DNA from: JAITVM01 sp031551135
Lineage (GTDB): Bacteria; Bacillota; Clostridia; Lachnospirales; JAITVM01
NCBI GenBank assembly: GCA_031551135.1
Contig: JAVBOA010000029.1
Span: forward strand, 1 to 7,190
Direction: 5' to 3'
Length of the DNA stretch: 7,190 nt
Under the pieces are notes generated by a model that saw only the letters and a program-made list of their open reading frames with translations, did not search any database and was not told where the DNA came from. This document shows, in pieces, positions 1 to 5,839 of the stretch. Both the position numbers and the translations under genes were made by a program. Positions within the stretch are counted from its first letter, which is position 1. Every line of letters begins with the position of its first letter.

Positions 1-2
1 TC

Positions 3-119
3 TTTCAGAAGTTGAAAAACTATCGTCGTATTGCCACTCGCTATGATAAACTTGCTTCTGTTTTCGCTGGTTTCGTTTGCCTTGCTTCTATTGGTATTTG
101 TTTAAATTGTACAGTGTAG
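3..119 (+). CDS. IS5-family transposase, C-terminal fragment
   Basis: An open frame enters from outside the window and ends at TAG 117-119, giving 38 residues that begin FQKLKNYRRIATRYDKLA. The KNYRRIATRYDK pattern followed by a short hydrophobic tail (FVCLASIGICL) is the usual C-terminus of IS5-family DDE transposases. It lies just after the catalytic glutamate, which should sit immediately upstream of the window. The enzyme cuts and joins the ends of its own IS. The N-terminal portion seen at 7136-7190 comes from a second copy, so the two fragments are compatible with one element type but are not one gene. Confidence 0.85.
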   Translation, partial: FQKLKNYRRIATRYDKLASVFAGFVCLASIGICLNCTV

Positions 120-122
120 TGG

Positions 123-139
123 ATTTACAAAACACGCCC
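123..139. repeat. Right terminal inverted repeat of the IS
   Basis: ATTTACAAAACACGCCC. Its reverse complement, GGGCGTGTTTTGTAAAT, differs from the left end of the second copy (7054-7070) only at position 4, C against T. The match stops sharply at the inner boundary, as expected for IS ends. Outside it lies TA (140-141). Confidence 0.9.
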
Positions 140-195
140 TAAATTTTTTAAGCAAAAAAGAAAATTTGTGGTAAAGTCCGGGCAAATTACTGCAA

Positions 196-224
196 TTGCT
201 TTAAATTTCAATTTATGCTAGAAT
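196..224 (+). promoter_or_regulatory. Likely promoter of the prmA-rsmE-desulfurase operon
   Basis: The -35 box is TTGCTT (196-201). After a 17-nt spacer comes an extended -10, TGC followed by TAGAAT (216-224), with the TG one base upstream of the hexamer. The predicted transcription start is near 231. This leaves about 30 nt of leader before the TTG start at 261 but only about 12 nt before the ATG at 243, which supports the later start. The promoter lies outside the IS, so the insertion does not remove it, though it separates the operon from whatever lay upstream. No operator is visible. Confidence 0.55.
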
Positions 225-248
225 CTTAAAAAGTTTTATAAAATGGAA

Positions 249-254
249 TGGAGA
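249..254 (+). promoter_or_regulatory. Ribosome binding site that selects the TTG start of prmA
   Basis: TGGAGA, with the core GGAG at 250-253, sits 7 nt before TTG 261. The in-frame ATG at 243 has only A/T-rich sequence before it and no purine-rich box, and the GGAG lies inside the reading frame it would open. A start at 261 also gives the N-terminus MEWIEIKI, which resembles other PrmA proteins. Confidence 0.6.
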
Positions 255-260
255 ATTATT

Positions 261-1238
261 TTGGAATGGATTGAAATTAAAATTTCTATGTCATCGGCGG
301 CGATAGAGATTGTAACGGGAGTTTTATTAAATTTAGGAATATCTGGAATTATTATAGAAGACGATAACGAAATTCAGGATATTTTGAATTCGCCATTAAA
401 ATATTGGGATTATGTAGACGAGGATTTGGCGAACAGAAAAAATGAAGAAGCATTTATAAAATTTTATCTTTCGAATGATTTGATTGGCAAAGAAACGCTC
501 TTATCTGTTGAGCAGGAGTTGAATAAGCTGAAAAAATCCGAATTTGAATTTAGTTTAGGCAGTTTGGATTTAATATCTGTAAATGTTGATGACGAGGATT
601 GGGTTAATAATTGGAAAAAACACTATAAAACATTTAAAATCGGAGATAATATAATTATAAAACCGGCTTGGGAAGAAAAAATTTATGAAGAAGGAATTGT
701 TTTTAATATCGAGCCGGGACATGTTTTCGGAACAGGTTTGCATCAAACGACACAGCTCTGCATAATTGAATTAGAAAAAATTATAAATTCGGATTCCGAA
801 GTGTTAGACCTTGGCTGCGGTACGGGGATTTTATCGATAATCTCAAGAATGTTAGGCGCAAAATACGCCTATGCCGTAGATATTGACCATAACGCCGAAA
901 AAACCGCATATTATAACGCTGAGCTAAACAATATCAAAGAAAATTATTTCGTTTATATCGGCGACGTTTTGGAAGACGACGAATTGCGCGAAAAGATGTT
1001 ACGTCAGAAATATAATGTAGTCGTTGTGAATATTGTTGCGGATGTAATAATCGGGCTTTTGGATTTTGTCAATGAAATATTAAAATCCGGCGGAACATTT
1101 ATATGTTCAGGAATAATTGATGAACGCGAAGACGATGTTCTAAACGCTTTGAAATCAAAGAATTTCGAAATTTTATCGAAATCAGAAAAAGACGGCTGGG
1201 TTTGCATAGTTTCGAAAGCGTGGCGAAAAAATGCCTAA
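261..1238 (+). CDS. prmA: Ribosomal protein L11 methyltransferase PrmA
   Basis: PrmA uses S-adenosylmethionine to methylate amino groups of ribosomal protein L11 in the cytoplasm. With the TTG start the product is 325 residues, slightly long for the family (about 290-315). The N-terminal substrate-recognition domain covers roughly residues 1-110, with YWDYVDE at 48-54. The class I methyltransferase domain shows the PrmA signature PGHVFGTGLHQTT (FGTG at 156-159), SAM motif I VLDLGCGTG at 181-189, and NIVAD at 257-261, the equivalent of the catalytic NxxA motif. Usual PrmA has A before FGTG; here it is V. The alternative ATG at 243 would add six residues but lacks a ribosome binding site. The gene overlaps rsmE by 8 nt, a common PrmA-RsmE pairing. 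The identification is firm; only the start is open. Confidence 0.95.
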   Translation: MEWIEIKISMSSAAIEIVTGVLLNLGISGIIIEDDNEIQDILNSPLKYWDYVDEDLANRKNEEAFIKFYLSNDLIGKETLLSVEQELNKLKKSEFEFSLGSLDLISVNVDDEDWVNNWKKHYKTFKIGDNIIIKPAWEEKIYEEGIVFNIEPGHVFGTGLHQTTQLCIIELEKIINSDSEVLDLGCGTGILSIISRMLGAKYAYAVDIDHNAEKTAYYNAELNNIKENYFVYIGDVLEDDELREKMLRQKYNVVVVNIVADVIIGLLDFVNEILKSGGTFICSGIIDEREDDVLNALKSKNFEILSKSEKDGWVCIVSKAWRKNA

Positions 1239-1959
1239 GTTTTTTGTAAGCTATGAGAATATAAAAGATGATATAATTTTTATTTCGGGAGACGATGCGA
1301 ATCATTTAATAAATGTTTTGCGCATAAAAAAAGGCGAAAAGATTATTATTTGCGATTCCGAGGGTTTTGATTATACTTGCGAAATCCATAGTATCGGTAA
1401 AAAAGAATTGCAGGCAAAAATCATTGAGAAAAAAATCTGTCAAACTGAGCCTCCTGTAAAAATTACGCTTTTTCAAGCTTTGCCGAAATCCGATAAAATG
1501 GATTTGATTATTCAAAAATGCATAGAAATCGGAATTTTTGAAATAGTCCCTTATATTTCGGAAAATACAATTGTAAAAATTGAGTCTTTCGATAAAAAAC
1601 TTGAACGCTATAAAAAAATTTCCGAATCAGCGGCGAAACAGTCGGGCCGGGGAACTATTCCAAATATTTCAAATGTTCTAAGTTTTGAGGATTCTGTAGA
1701 GCTTTCTAAAAAATTCGACAAAGCTTTTGTTTGCTATGAAAACGAAAAAATGATAGGATTAAATAGAATTTTAAACGAACGAAATTACGGCAGCTTGTGC
1801 TTTTTTATCGGACCCGAAGGCGGATTTTCAAAAAAAGAAATTGATTATATGACCGAAAATAATATCCTGTCAATTTCTTTGGGCAAACGCATTTTGCGTA
1901 CAGAAACCGCAGCTTTGGTCTTTCTATCCGTACTTTTATACGAAATTGAAAAATGGTGA
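1231..1959 (+). CDS. rsmE: 16S rRNA (uracil-1498-N3)-methyltransferase RsmE
   Basis: RsmE makes m3U1498 in 16S rRNA of the assembled 30S subunit, using S-adenosylmethionine. It is a SPOUT (trefoil-knot) methyltransferase. The 242-residue length equals the family norm. An N-terminal PUA-like RNA-binding domain contains HLINVLRIKKG (25-35). The catalytic domain contains ALPKSDKMDLIIQKCIEIG (83-101), SAAKQSGR (133-140), and the SAM-binding knot motifs IGPEGGFS (193-200) and LGKRILRTETA (218-228), all close to consensus. ATG 1231 lies inside the end of prmA and has only a weak upstream purine stretch (GGCGA), so translation is probably coupled to prmA. The next gene starts 4 nt after its stop. 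Confidence 0.96.
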   Translation: MPKFFVSYENIKDDIIFISGDDANHLINVLRIKKGEKIIICDSEGFDYTCEIHSIGKKELQAKIIEKKICQTEPPVKITLFQALPKSDKMDLIIQKCIEIGIFEIVPYISENTIVKIESFDKKLERYKKISESAAKQSGRGTIPNISNVLSFEDSVELSKKFDKAFVCYENEKMIGLNRILNERNYGSLCFFIGPEGGFSKKEIDYMTENNILSISLGKRILRTETAALVFLSVLLYEIEKW

Positions 1960-1963
1960 TTTT

Positions 1964-3061
1964 ATGAACTTTATTTATTTGGATAATGCCGCCACAACAA
2001 AACCTTTAGATGAATTTTTTAATAAAGAAATGTACGCAAATCCATCATCAATACATGATTTTGGAATAACTGTAAGCGAAAGAATCAATTCTGTAAAAAA
2101 ATATATCGCCGGAAAAATCGGTTGCTCTCATGAGGAGATTTATTTTACTTCCGGTGCGACGGAATCGAACAATCTTGCGATTTTAGGCTCGAATAATAAA
2201 AATATAGTCACAACGAAAAATCAGCATCCGTCTGTAACCGAAAGTATTAAAAAACTGCATCAGTCAAATAATTCTCAAGTTAAGTATCTGGATGTAAAAG
2301 AGGGTTTTTTGGATATACGGGAATTGGAATATTCGATAGACCAAGATACGACGCTTGTTTCGCTGACGCATGTAAACAACGAAACGGGAATAATTGAAGA
2401 TATAAAGAAAATTGGTTTTCTGATTAAAAAAAATAATCCGAAAACGCTTTTTCATGTCGACGGAGTTCAGTCTTTCGGGAAATTTGAAATTAATCTAAAA
2501 GCTTGCAATATTGATTTATTTTCATTCAGCTCTCATAAAATCCACGGCCAAAAAGGCTTGGGGTTTTTAGTCATTGGCAAAGGCGTAAATATTAAACCTT
2601 TGTTTTTCGGCGGCGACCAGCAAAACGGAATCCGCCCCGGAACAGAAAACACTTCTGCAATTTTGGGATTTAAAAATATTTGTGAGATTGCGTTTGATGA
2701 TTTGGAAAAAAATTATAAACATGCTGAAAATTTAAAAACATCGCTTATCGAAATGTTAAATACGATTCCCGATTGCGTTATTAATTCTAGTCCGGAAAAT
2801 TCGTCTCCGTATATTTTGAATGTAAGCTTTTTAGGCGTGAAAGCGGAAGTTTTGCTGAATGCGTTATCTCAAAACGGGGTTTTTGTTTCCACAGGTTCGG
2901 CGTGCACACAAAAACGATTGAGCCCTAATCTTTCAGCACATAATTTTTCGCAGGAACGTTTGGAATCGGCGATTAGATTCAGTTTCAGCAGATTTAATAC
3001 AATGAACGAAATAGAAAATGCTTTTTCGATACTTAAAAAAGAATTATATAAATTGAAATAG
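1964..3061 (+). CDS. Cysteine desulfurase (NifS/IscS-like, PLP-dependent)
   Basis: It removes sulfur from L-cysteine as an enzyme-bound persulfide, giving alanine; the sulfur goes to Fe-S clusters or thio-modified tRNA. From the ATG start it has 365 residues. Visible features are the N-terminal YLDNAATTKP, GATESNN (64-70), the PLP-stacking His88, HVDGVQ with PLP-contacting Asp166, SSHK with PLP Lys192, GIRPGTEN, and STGSAC with the catalytic Cys314. All key residues are present. A TTG at 1946 would add six residues inside rsmE, but ATG 1964 is preceded by GGTGAT (1955-1960), which pairs with the 16S 3' end, and gives the usual short N-terminus. It is somewhat shorter than IscS (about 400). 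In many Clostridia this gene type is followed by thiI; here no thiI follows, so the sulfur acceptor cannot be named. No terminator is evident after it. Confidence 0.92.
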   Translation: MNFIYLDNAATTKPLDEFFNKEMYANPSSIHDFGITVSERINSVKKYIAGKIGCSHEEIYFTSGATESNNLAILGSNNKNIVTTKNQHPSVTESIKKLHQSNNSQVKYLDVKEGFLDIRELEYSIDQDTTLVSLTHVNNETGIIEDIKKIGFLIKKNNPKTLFHVDGVQSFGKFEINLKACNIDLFSFSSHKIHGQKGLGFLVIGKGVNIKPLFFGGDQQNGIRPGTENTSAILGFKNICEIAFDDLEKNYKHAENLKTSLIEMLNTIPDCVINSSPENSSPYILNVSFLGVKAEVLLNALSQNGVFVSTGSACTQKRLSPNLSAHNFSQERLESAIRFSFSRFNTMNEIENAFSILKKELYKLK

Positions 3062-3102
3062 GTTAAGATAAAATCTTCAAAAATAAAGAAATAGGAAAAA
3101 GA

Positions 3103-3128
3103 CTTAAACGGGAGCAGAGAAGTTTAAG
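3103..3128 (+). repeat. Small hairpin after the desulfurase gene
   Basis: CTTAAAC (3103-3109) and GTTTAAG (3122-3128) are perfectly complementary 7-nt arms around a 12-nt loop. No T-run follows, so this is not a convincing intrinsic terminator. It could be a weak mRNA processing or stability structure, or chance in A/T-rich DNA. Confidence 0.35.
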
Positions 3129-3153
3129 CCGAAAGTACGAAAATAAAAAAAGC

Positions 3154-3160
3154 GAGGTGA
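3154..3160 (+). promoter_or_regulatory. Strong ribosome binding site with no standard start codon after it
   Basis: GAGGTGA is a seven-base match to the anti-Shine-Dalgarno region. Correct spacing puts the start at CTG 3165, which opens a stop-free frame running directly into the MarR gene (ATG 3264) and adding 33 codons. No ATG, GTG or TTG occurs in that extension. The alternative reading from the GTG inside the box is a 4-codon peptide ended by TAA (3157-3171). Whether it drives a CTG start, a leader peptide or a remnant of a lost gene cannot be decided from sequence alone. Confidence 0.4.
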
Positions 3161-3164
3161 AAAA

Positions 3165-3261
3165 CTGCTAACCGAAAGAACTGCAAAAATAGAGAAAAAT
3201 ATACAAAATAGGAATACTCTAGGATATATATTTCTATATGTTTTAGTTAGCAGAACTGCAA
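3165..3261 (+). repeat. Paired inverted and direct repeats before the MarR gene
   Basis: CTGCTAAC (3165-3172) and GTTAGCAG (3246-3253) form an 8-bp perfect inverted repeat. The 10-bp direct repeat AGAACTGCAA occurs at 3177-3186 and 3252-3261, exactly 75 bp apart, next to the inverted repeat arms. The right-hand copies end immediately before the ATG of the MarR gene, so a hairpin or a bound repressor here could affect its translation or transcription. The repeats are seen; the role is inferred. Confidence 0.5.
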
Positions 3262-3263
3262 GA

Positions 3264-3827
3264 ATGGCTGATGAATATAAAGAAAATCCATTGGAAAATA
3301 CTAATGATCTTGATAAAATCTACCACACATTAAACGAGCGGGCTTCGAAATTATATAAATTTGTTTCATTGTTTCAGGACTATTATACAATTCCAAGAGA
3401 TTATGACAACAGCGGCAGGCAGATGAATATGGTTGAGATTCACACAATAACTGCGATCGAAGAAAACCCCGGTATATCAATTACAAAATTGGCAGAGGAG
3501 CAGAGGCGGACAAAGGGAGCTGTTTCTCAAATTGTTGCAAAATTAGAGACGAAAGAATTGATATATAAACAAAGAAGCGAAGAAAGCGCCAAGCATATTG
3601 GGCTTTATGCTACAGAAGAGGGCACGAAGCTCAGTAAGGCGCATAAACAATTTGATATCAGGCAGCTTCAAAAAACAATGAAATATCTTTTAAGAGATTG
3701 CTCCGAAGAGGAATTAATTTCTTTTTATAAAGTAATAGAGCACTATAACACTTTATTGGAAAAAGGCAATCAAAAGCAAAAAGAAAAAAATATCGAAAAA
3801 GATAAAAATATGATTGAAAAGAAGTAA
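3264..3827 (+). CDS. MarR-family winged helix-turn-helix transcriptional regulator
   Basis: MarR proteins are dimeric DNA-binding repressors, usually controlling adjacent genes and often released by small ligands or thiol oxidation. The 187-residue product has a helical N-terminus (about 15-45), a winged HTH at about 54-122 with MVEIHTITAIEENPG, helix ITKLAEEQ (73-80), recognition segment TKGAVSQIVAKLETKELI (83-100) and a wing ending LYATEEG, then C-terminal dimerisation helices. It is longer than typical MarR (about 140-150) because of a Lys/Glu-rich tail (about 168-187). Cys146 is the only cysteine. ATG 3264 has a poor ribosome binding site; a CTG at 3165 with a strong site could extend the protein in frame. 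A terminator follows, so it is transcribed separately from the lyase operon, of which it is the obvious candidate regulator. Confidence 0.88.
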   Translation: MADEYKENPLENTNDLDKIYHTLNERASKLYKFVSLFQDYYTIPRDYDNSGRQMNMVEIHTITAIEENPGISITKLAEEQRRTKGAVSQIVAKLETKELIYKQRSEESAKHIGLYATEEGTKLSKAHKQFDIRQLQKTMKYLLRDCSEEELISFYKVIEHYNTLLEKGNQKQKEKNIEKDKNMIEKK

Positions 3828-3865
3828 TTTTATGTGTATATTTAAAAATTTACATAAAAAAAACG

Positions 3866-3904
3866 AAAACCACAAAGATTGATTAATATTATTGTGGTTT
3901 TTTT
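3866..3904 (+). terminator. Intrinsic terminator after the MarR gene
   Basis: AAAACCACAA (3866-3875) pairs perfectly with TTGTGGTTTT (3892-3901), a 10-bp stem with a 16-nt A/T-rich loop, continuing into a T-run to 3904. It lies 39 nt beyond the MarR stop. The upstream A-run could make it work on both strands, but no gene points at it from the right. Confidence 0.85.
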
Positions 3905-3927
3905 ATTTGAAATAATAAATTTTTTTA

Positions 3928-3939
3928 TTGACATGTCAA
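3928..3939. promoter_or_regulatory. Operator-like perfect palindrome over the -35
   Basis: TTGACATGTCAA reads the same on both strands over 12 bp and contains the whole -35 hexamer, so a dimeric protein bound here would block RNA polymerase. Within very A/T-rich DNA it is the only G/C-containing cluster for dozens of bases. The MarR protein encoded about 100 bp upstream is the obvious candidate ligand; that link is inference. Confidence 0.5.
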
Positions 3940-3956
3940 GAAAAAAATAATAATAT
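3928..3956 (+). promoter_or_regulatory. Promoter of the C-S lyase/ferredoxin/permease operon
   Basis: The -35 is the exact consensus TTGACA (3928-3933). After 17 nt comes TAATAT (3951-3956) as the best-spaced -10, matching 4 of 6. The start would fall near 3963, giving a leader of about 130 nt. A perfect TATAAT at 3978-3983 has no good -35 at 17-18 nt and could be a secondary start. The region is about 12% GC, so -10-like strings are common and the -35 carries most of the weight. Confidence 0.65.
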
Positions 3957-3960
3957 AACA

Positions 3961-4071
3961 GTATAGTATATAAACTGTATAATATATAAATAAAAAAATA
4001 TAATAATATAGTAATATATTGGTTAATTTAAATTTATTTCATATTTTGATTATTTAATTTATATACTATAC
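3961..4071. repeat. 14-bp inverted repeat bracketing the leader of the lyase operon
   Basis: GTATAGTATATAAA (3961-3974) and its exact reverse complement TTTATATACTATAC (4058-4071) are 83 nt apart. The left arm begins at the predicted transcription start and the right arm ends 10 nt before the AGGAGGG ribosome binding site. In RNA the arms could pair and bring the 5' end next to the binding site; in DNA they could be two binding sites for one protein. The left arm contains tandem GTATA units. The interior is almost pure A/T with no open frame. Confidence 0.6.
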
Positions 4072-4094
4072 AATGATTGCAGGAGGGAATGTAA

Positions 4095-5795
4095 ATGAAA
4101 TACGATTTGGATCAATTCGTAGAAAGAAGCGGAACAAATTCAGCAAAATGGGAAGCAATGGCAATGATGGATCCGGAGGCTGATAAAACAACTCTGCCGT
4201 TTTGGGTTGCCGATATGGATTTCCCGTGTGCTGAACCGATTTTAAAGGCTTTGCGCACGCGCGTCGACAAACAGATTTTTGGCTACACTATTCATCAAAC
4301 CGGAGAGTTTTTCCGCTCTGTATGCGGTTGGATGCAGCATAGGTTTGATTGGTATGTGGATTCGAAGGACATCTTTCTGTCTCATGGCGTTGTTCCCGGA
4401 TTCGGATATTTGTTCAATATTATGACTAAACCCGGCGACGGAATTTTGATACAAAGACCTGTATATTATCCGTTTACAAATATGATTGAAAGCCATCAGC
4501 GCAAACTTATTAATTCTGCTTTGGTTTATGAAGATGGCAAATATTCTATAGATTTTGATGATTTCGAAAAAAAAGTTTCAGATCCCATTGTTAAAGTGTT
4601 TTTGCTATGTCATCCGCATAATCCTGTCGGATATGAGTGGACGACCGAAGAACTGAGAACAATGGCGGATTTGTGCCACAAATATGATGTAAAAATTATT
4701 TCTGATGAAATTCATTTTGATTTGATGCGCGGCGGCGCGAAGCATATACCTTTGGCTAAACTCTGTCCTGAATACAAAAATATGATAGTAACTTGTACAG
4801 CGCCGAGCAAAACCTTCAATCTGGCGGGTATTCAGCTTTCGAATATTATAATTCACAACAAAGAAATACAAGAAGATTGGAAAAAATATGTACATGGTGA
4901 ATTGGGACTTTCGCTTATGTCTCCTTTCGCAATAGAAGCAACACAAGCCGCATATTATGAATCCGAAGATTGGCTCGAGCAAGTACAGGAATATTTGGAC
5001 GGAAATTTGAAAATGATGAAAGAATTTTTTGCCGAAAAACTTCCGAAAATTAAATTCAGAATACCGGACGGAACTTATTTGACATGGATTGATTATAAAG
5101 AATATGGGCTTGACAGAGAAAAATTCTTTAAAGAACTTGTAACAGAAGGAAAAGTTCTTTTTGAAGACGGTCAGATGTTTGGCGAAGAGGGTTCGGGATT
5201 TATCAGAATAAATGTTGCTTGCCAAAGAGCTTTGCTTAGAACCGCCTTAGAGCGTTTGGCTAATATAATAAACCGTGTCAGAGAAAACCAGAAAGCGCCT
5301 GATTTTGAATACGATACGCCTTATGAAAAAAATAAAAATTTCTATAAAACATTAGAGCAAAACGATAAAACATATTTGATTTTTCTTCGATATTACGGCT
5401 GTACTATTTGTCAATATGAACTTTTGCAACTTAAAGAATCTTATGACGAGTTCAAGAAAAAAGGCATTACTCCTATAGTTGTTATGCAAAGCGAAAGAAA
5501 GCTTGTAAACGAAGCATTAAAAGACAAGGGACTTCCTTTCGAAATTATCTGTGACCCTAATCAGAAATTATATGAATTATATTCTGTGAAAGCGGCAATT
5601 AATATGGAGGATTTACTTACTCCTTTAGTTCTCGATAAAATAGGCAAGGCCACCCAAATGGGAATTGTTCATGGAAAATACGAAGGCAATGAATATCAGC
5701 TTCCGGCTTCATTCTTGATTGGAAACAACGGAAACGTAATTTTTTCGAAATACAGCAAAAGTTTGGATACTTCGGAAATGTTGGTTTTGGATTGA
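4095..5795 (+). CDS. MalY/PatB-type C-S lyase fused to a peroxiredoxin-like domain
   Basis: Residues 1 to about 392 are a complete fold-type I PLP enzyme of the MalY/PatB group, which cleaves the beta C-S bond of cystathionine, cysteine or related conjugates to a thiol (or H2S), pyruvate and ammonia. Marks are LPFWVADMDFP near the start, NPVG (Asn176), SDEIHFD (Asp204), PSKTFNLAG with PLP Lys239, and FIRINVA with carboxylate-binding Arg371. After this standard length the frame continues without a stop or start into a thioredoxin-fold domain (about 400-566): KAPDF at 400, then FLRYYGCTICQYEL with Cys436 and Cys439, and a third cysteine at 486 (IICDPNQ). This resembles the AhpC/TSA-like 'PRX-like2' type, with a CxxC and not the classical PxxxTxxC. 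AGGAGGG lies 7 nt before the ATG. It is the first gene of the operon. Redox recycling or thiol trapping by the second domain is inference. Confidence 0.9.
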   Translation: MKYDLDQFVERSGTNSAKWEAMAMMDPEADKTTLPFWVADMDFPCAEPILKALRTRVDKQIFGYTIHQTGEFFRSVCGWMQHRFDWYVDSKDIFLSHGVVPGFGYLFNIMTKPGDGILIQRPVYYPFTNMIESHQRKLINSALVYEDGKYSIDFDDFEKKVSDPIVKVFLLCHPHNPVGYEWTTEELRTMADLCHKYDVKIISDEIHFDLMRGGAKHIPLAKLCPEYKNMIVTCTAPSKTFNLAGIQLSNIIIHNKEIQEDWKKYVHGELGLSLMSPFAIEATQAAYYESEDWLEQVQEYLDGNLKMMKEFFAEKLPKIKFRIPDGTYLTWIDYKEYGLDREKFFKELVTEGKVLFEDGQMFGEEGSGFIRINVACQRALLRTALERLANIINRVRENQKAPDFEYDTPYEKNKNFYKTLEQNDKTYLIFLRYYGCTICQYELLQLKESYDEFKKKGITPIVVMQSERKLVNEALKDKGLPFEIICDPNQKLYELYSVKAAINMEDLLTPLVLDKIGKATQMGIVHGKYEGNEYQLPASFLIGNNGNVIFSKYSKSLDTSEMLVLD

Positions 5796-5839
5796 TTTTG
5801 AAAATTCCGGATTAAATCTGTGAAAAGAGAGGGAATAAA

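Larger units (their letters stand above)
1..139 (+). mobile_element. Right end of an IS5-family insertion sequence (partial)
   Basis: The segment holds the 3' end of a transposase gene followed, after 3 nt, by a 17-bp terminal inverted repeat at 123-139. The reverse complement of that repeat matches the left terminal repeat at 7054-7070 at 16 of 17 positions. The TA at 140-141 directly outside the repeat fits the TA target duplication used by IS427-like members of the IS5 family. The rest of the element, including its left end, lies before the window. The family call comes from the transposase C-terminus and the end structure; the subgroup is an inference. Confidence 0.85.

Noticed and set aside
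3103..3128. Intrinsic terminator for the prmA operon
   Set aside because: The stem is only 7 bp, mostly A/T, and is followed by purines and not by a T-run.
3157..3171. Mini leader peptide GTG AAA AAC TGC TAA inside the orphan ribosome binding site
   Set aside because: The GTG is part of the Shine-Dalgarno box itself, with no room for another, so initiation there is unlikely.
3215..3240. Imperfect palindrome around GATATATATTTC as a MarR operator
   Set aside because: Only the outer TAG/CTA arms match; inner symmetry fails beyond what A/T-rich DNA gives by chance.
4605..5225. 206-codon open frame on the minus strand
   Set aside because: It lies wholly opposite the C-S lyase coding region, whose catalytic motifs are intact on the plus strand. 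The product is Phe-rich low-complexity sequence with no family features and no ribosome binding site that I can see.
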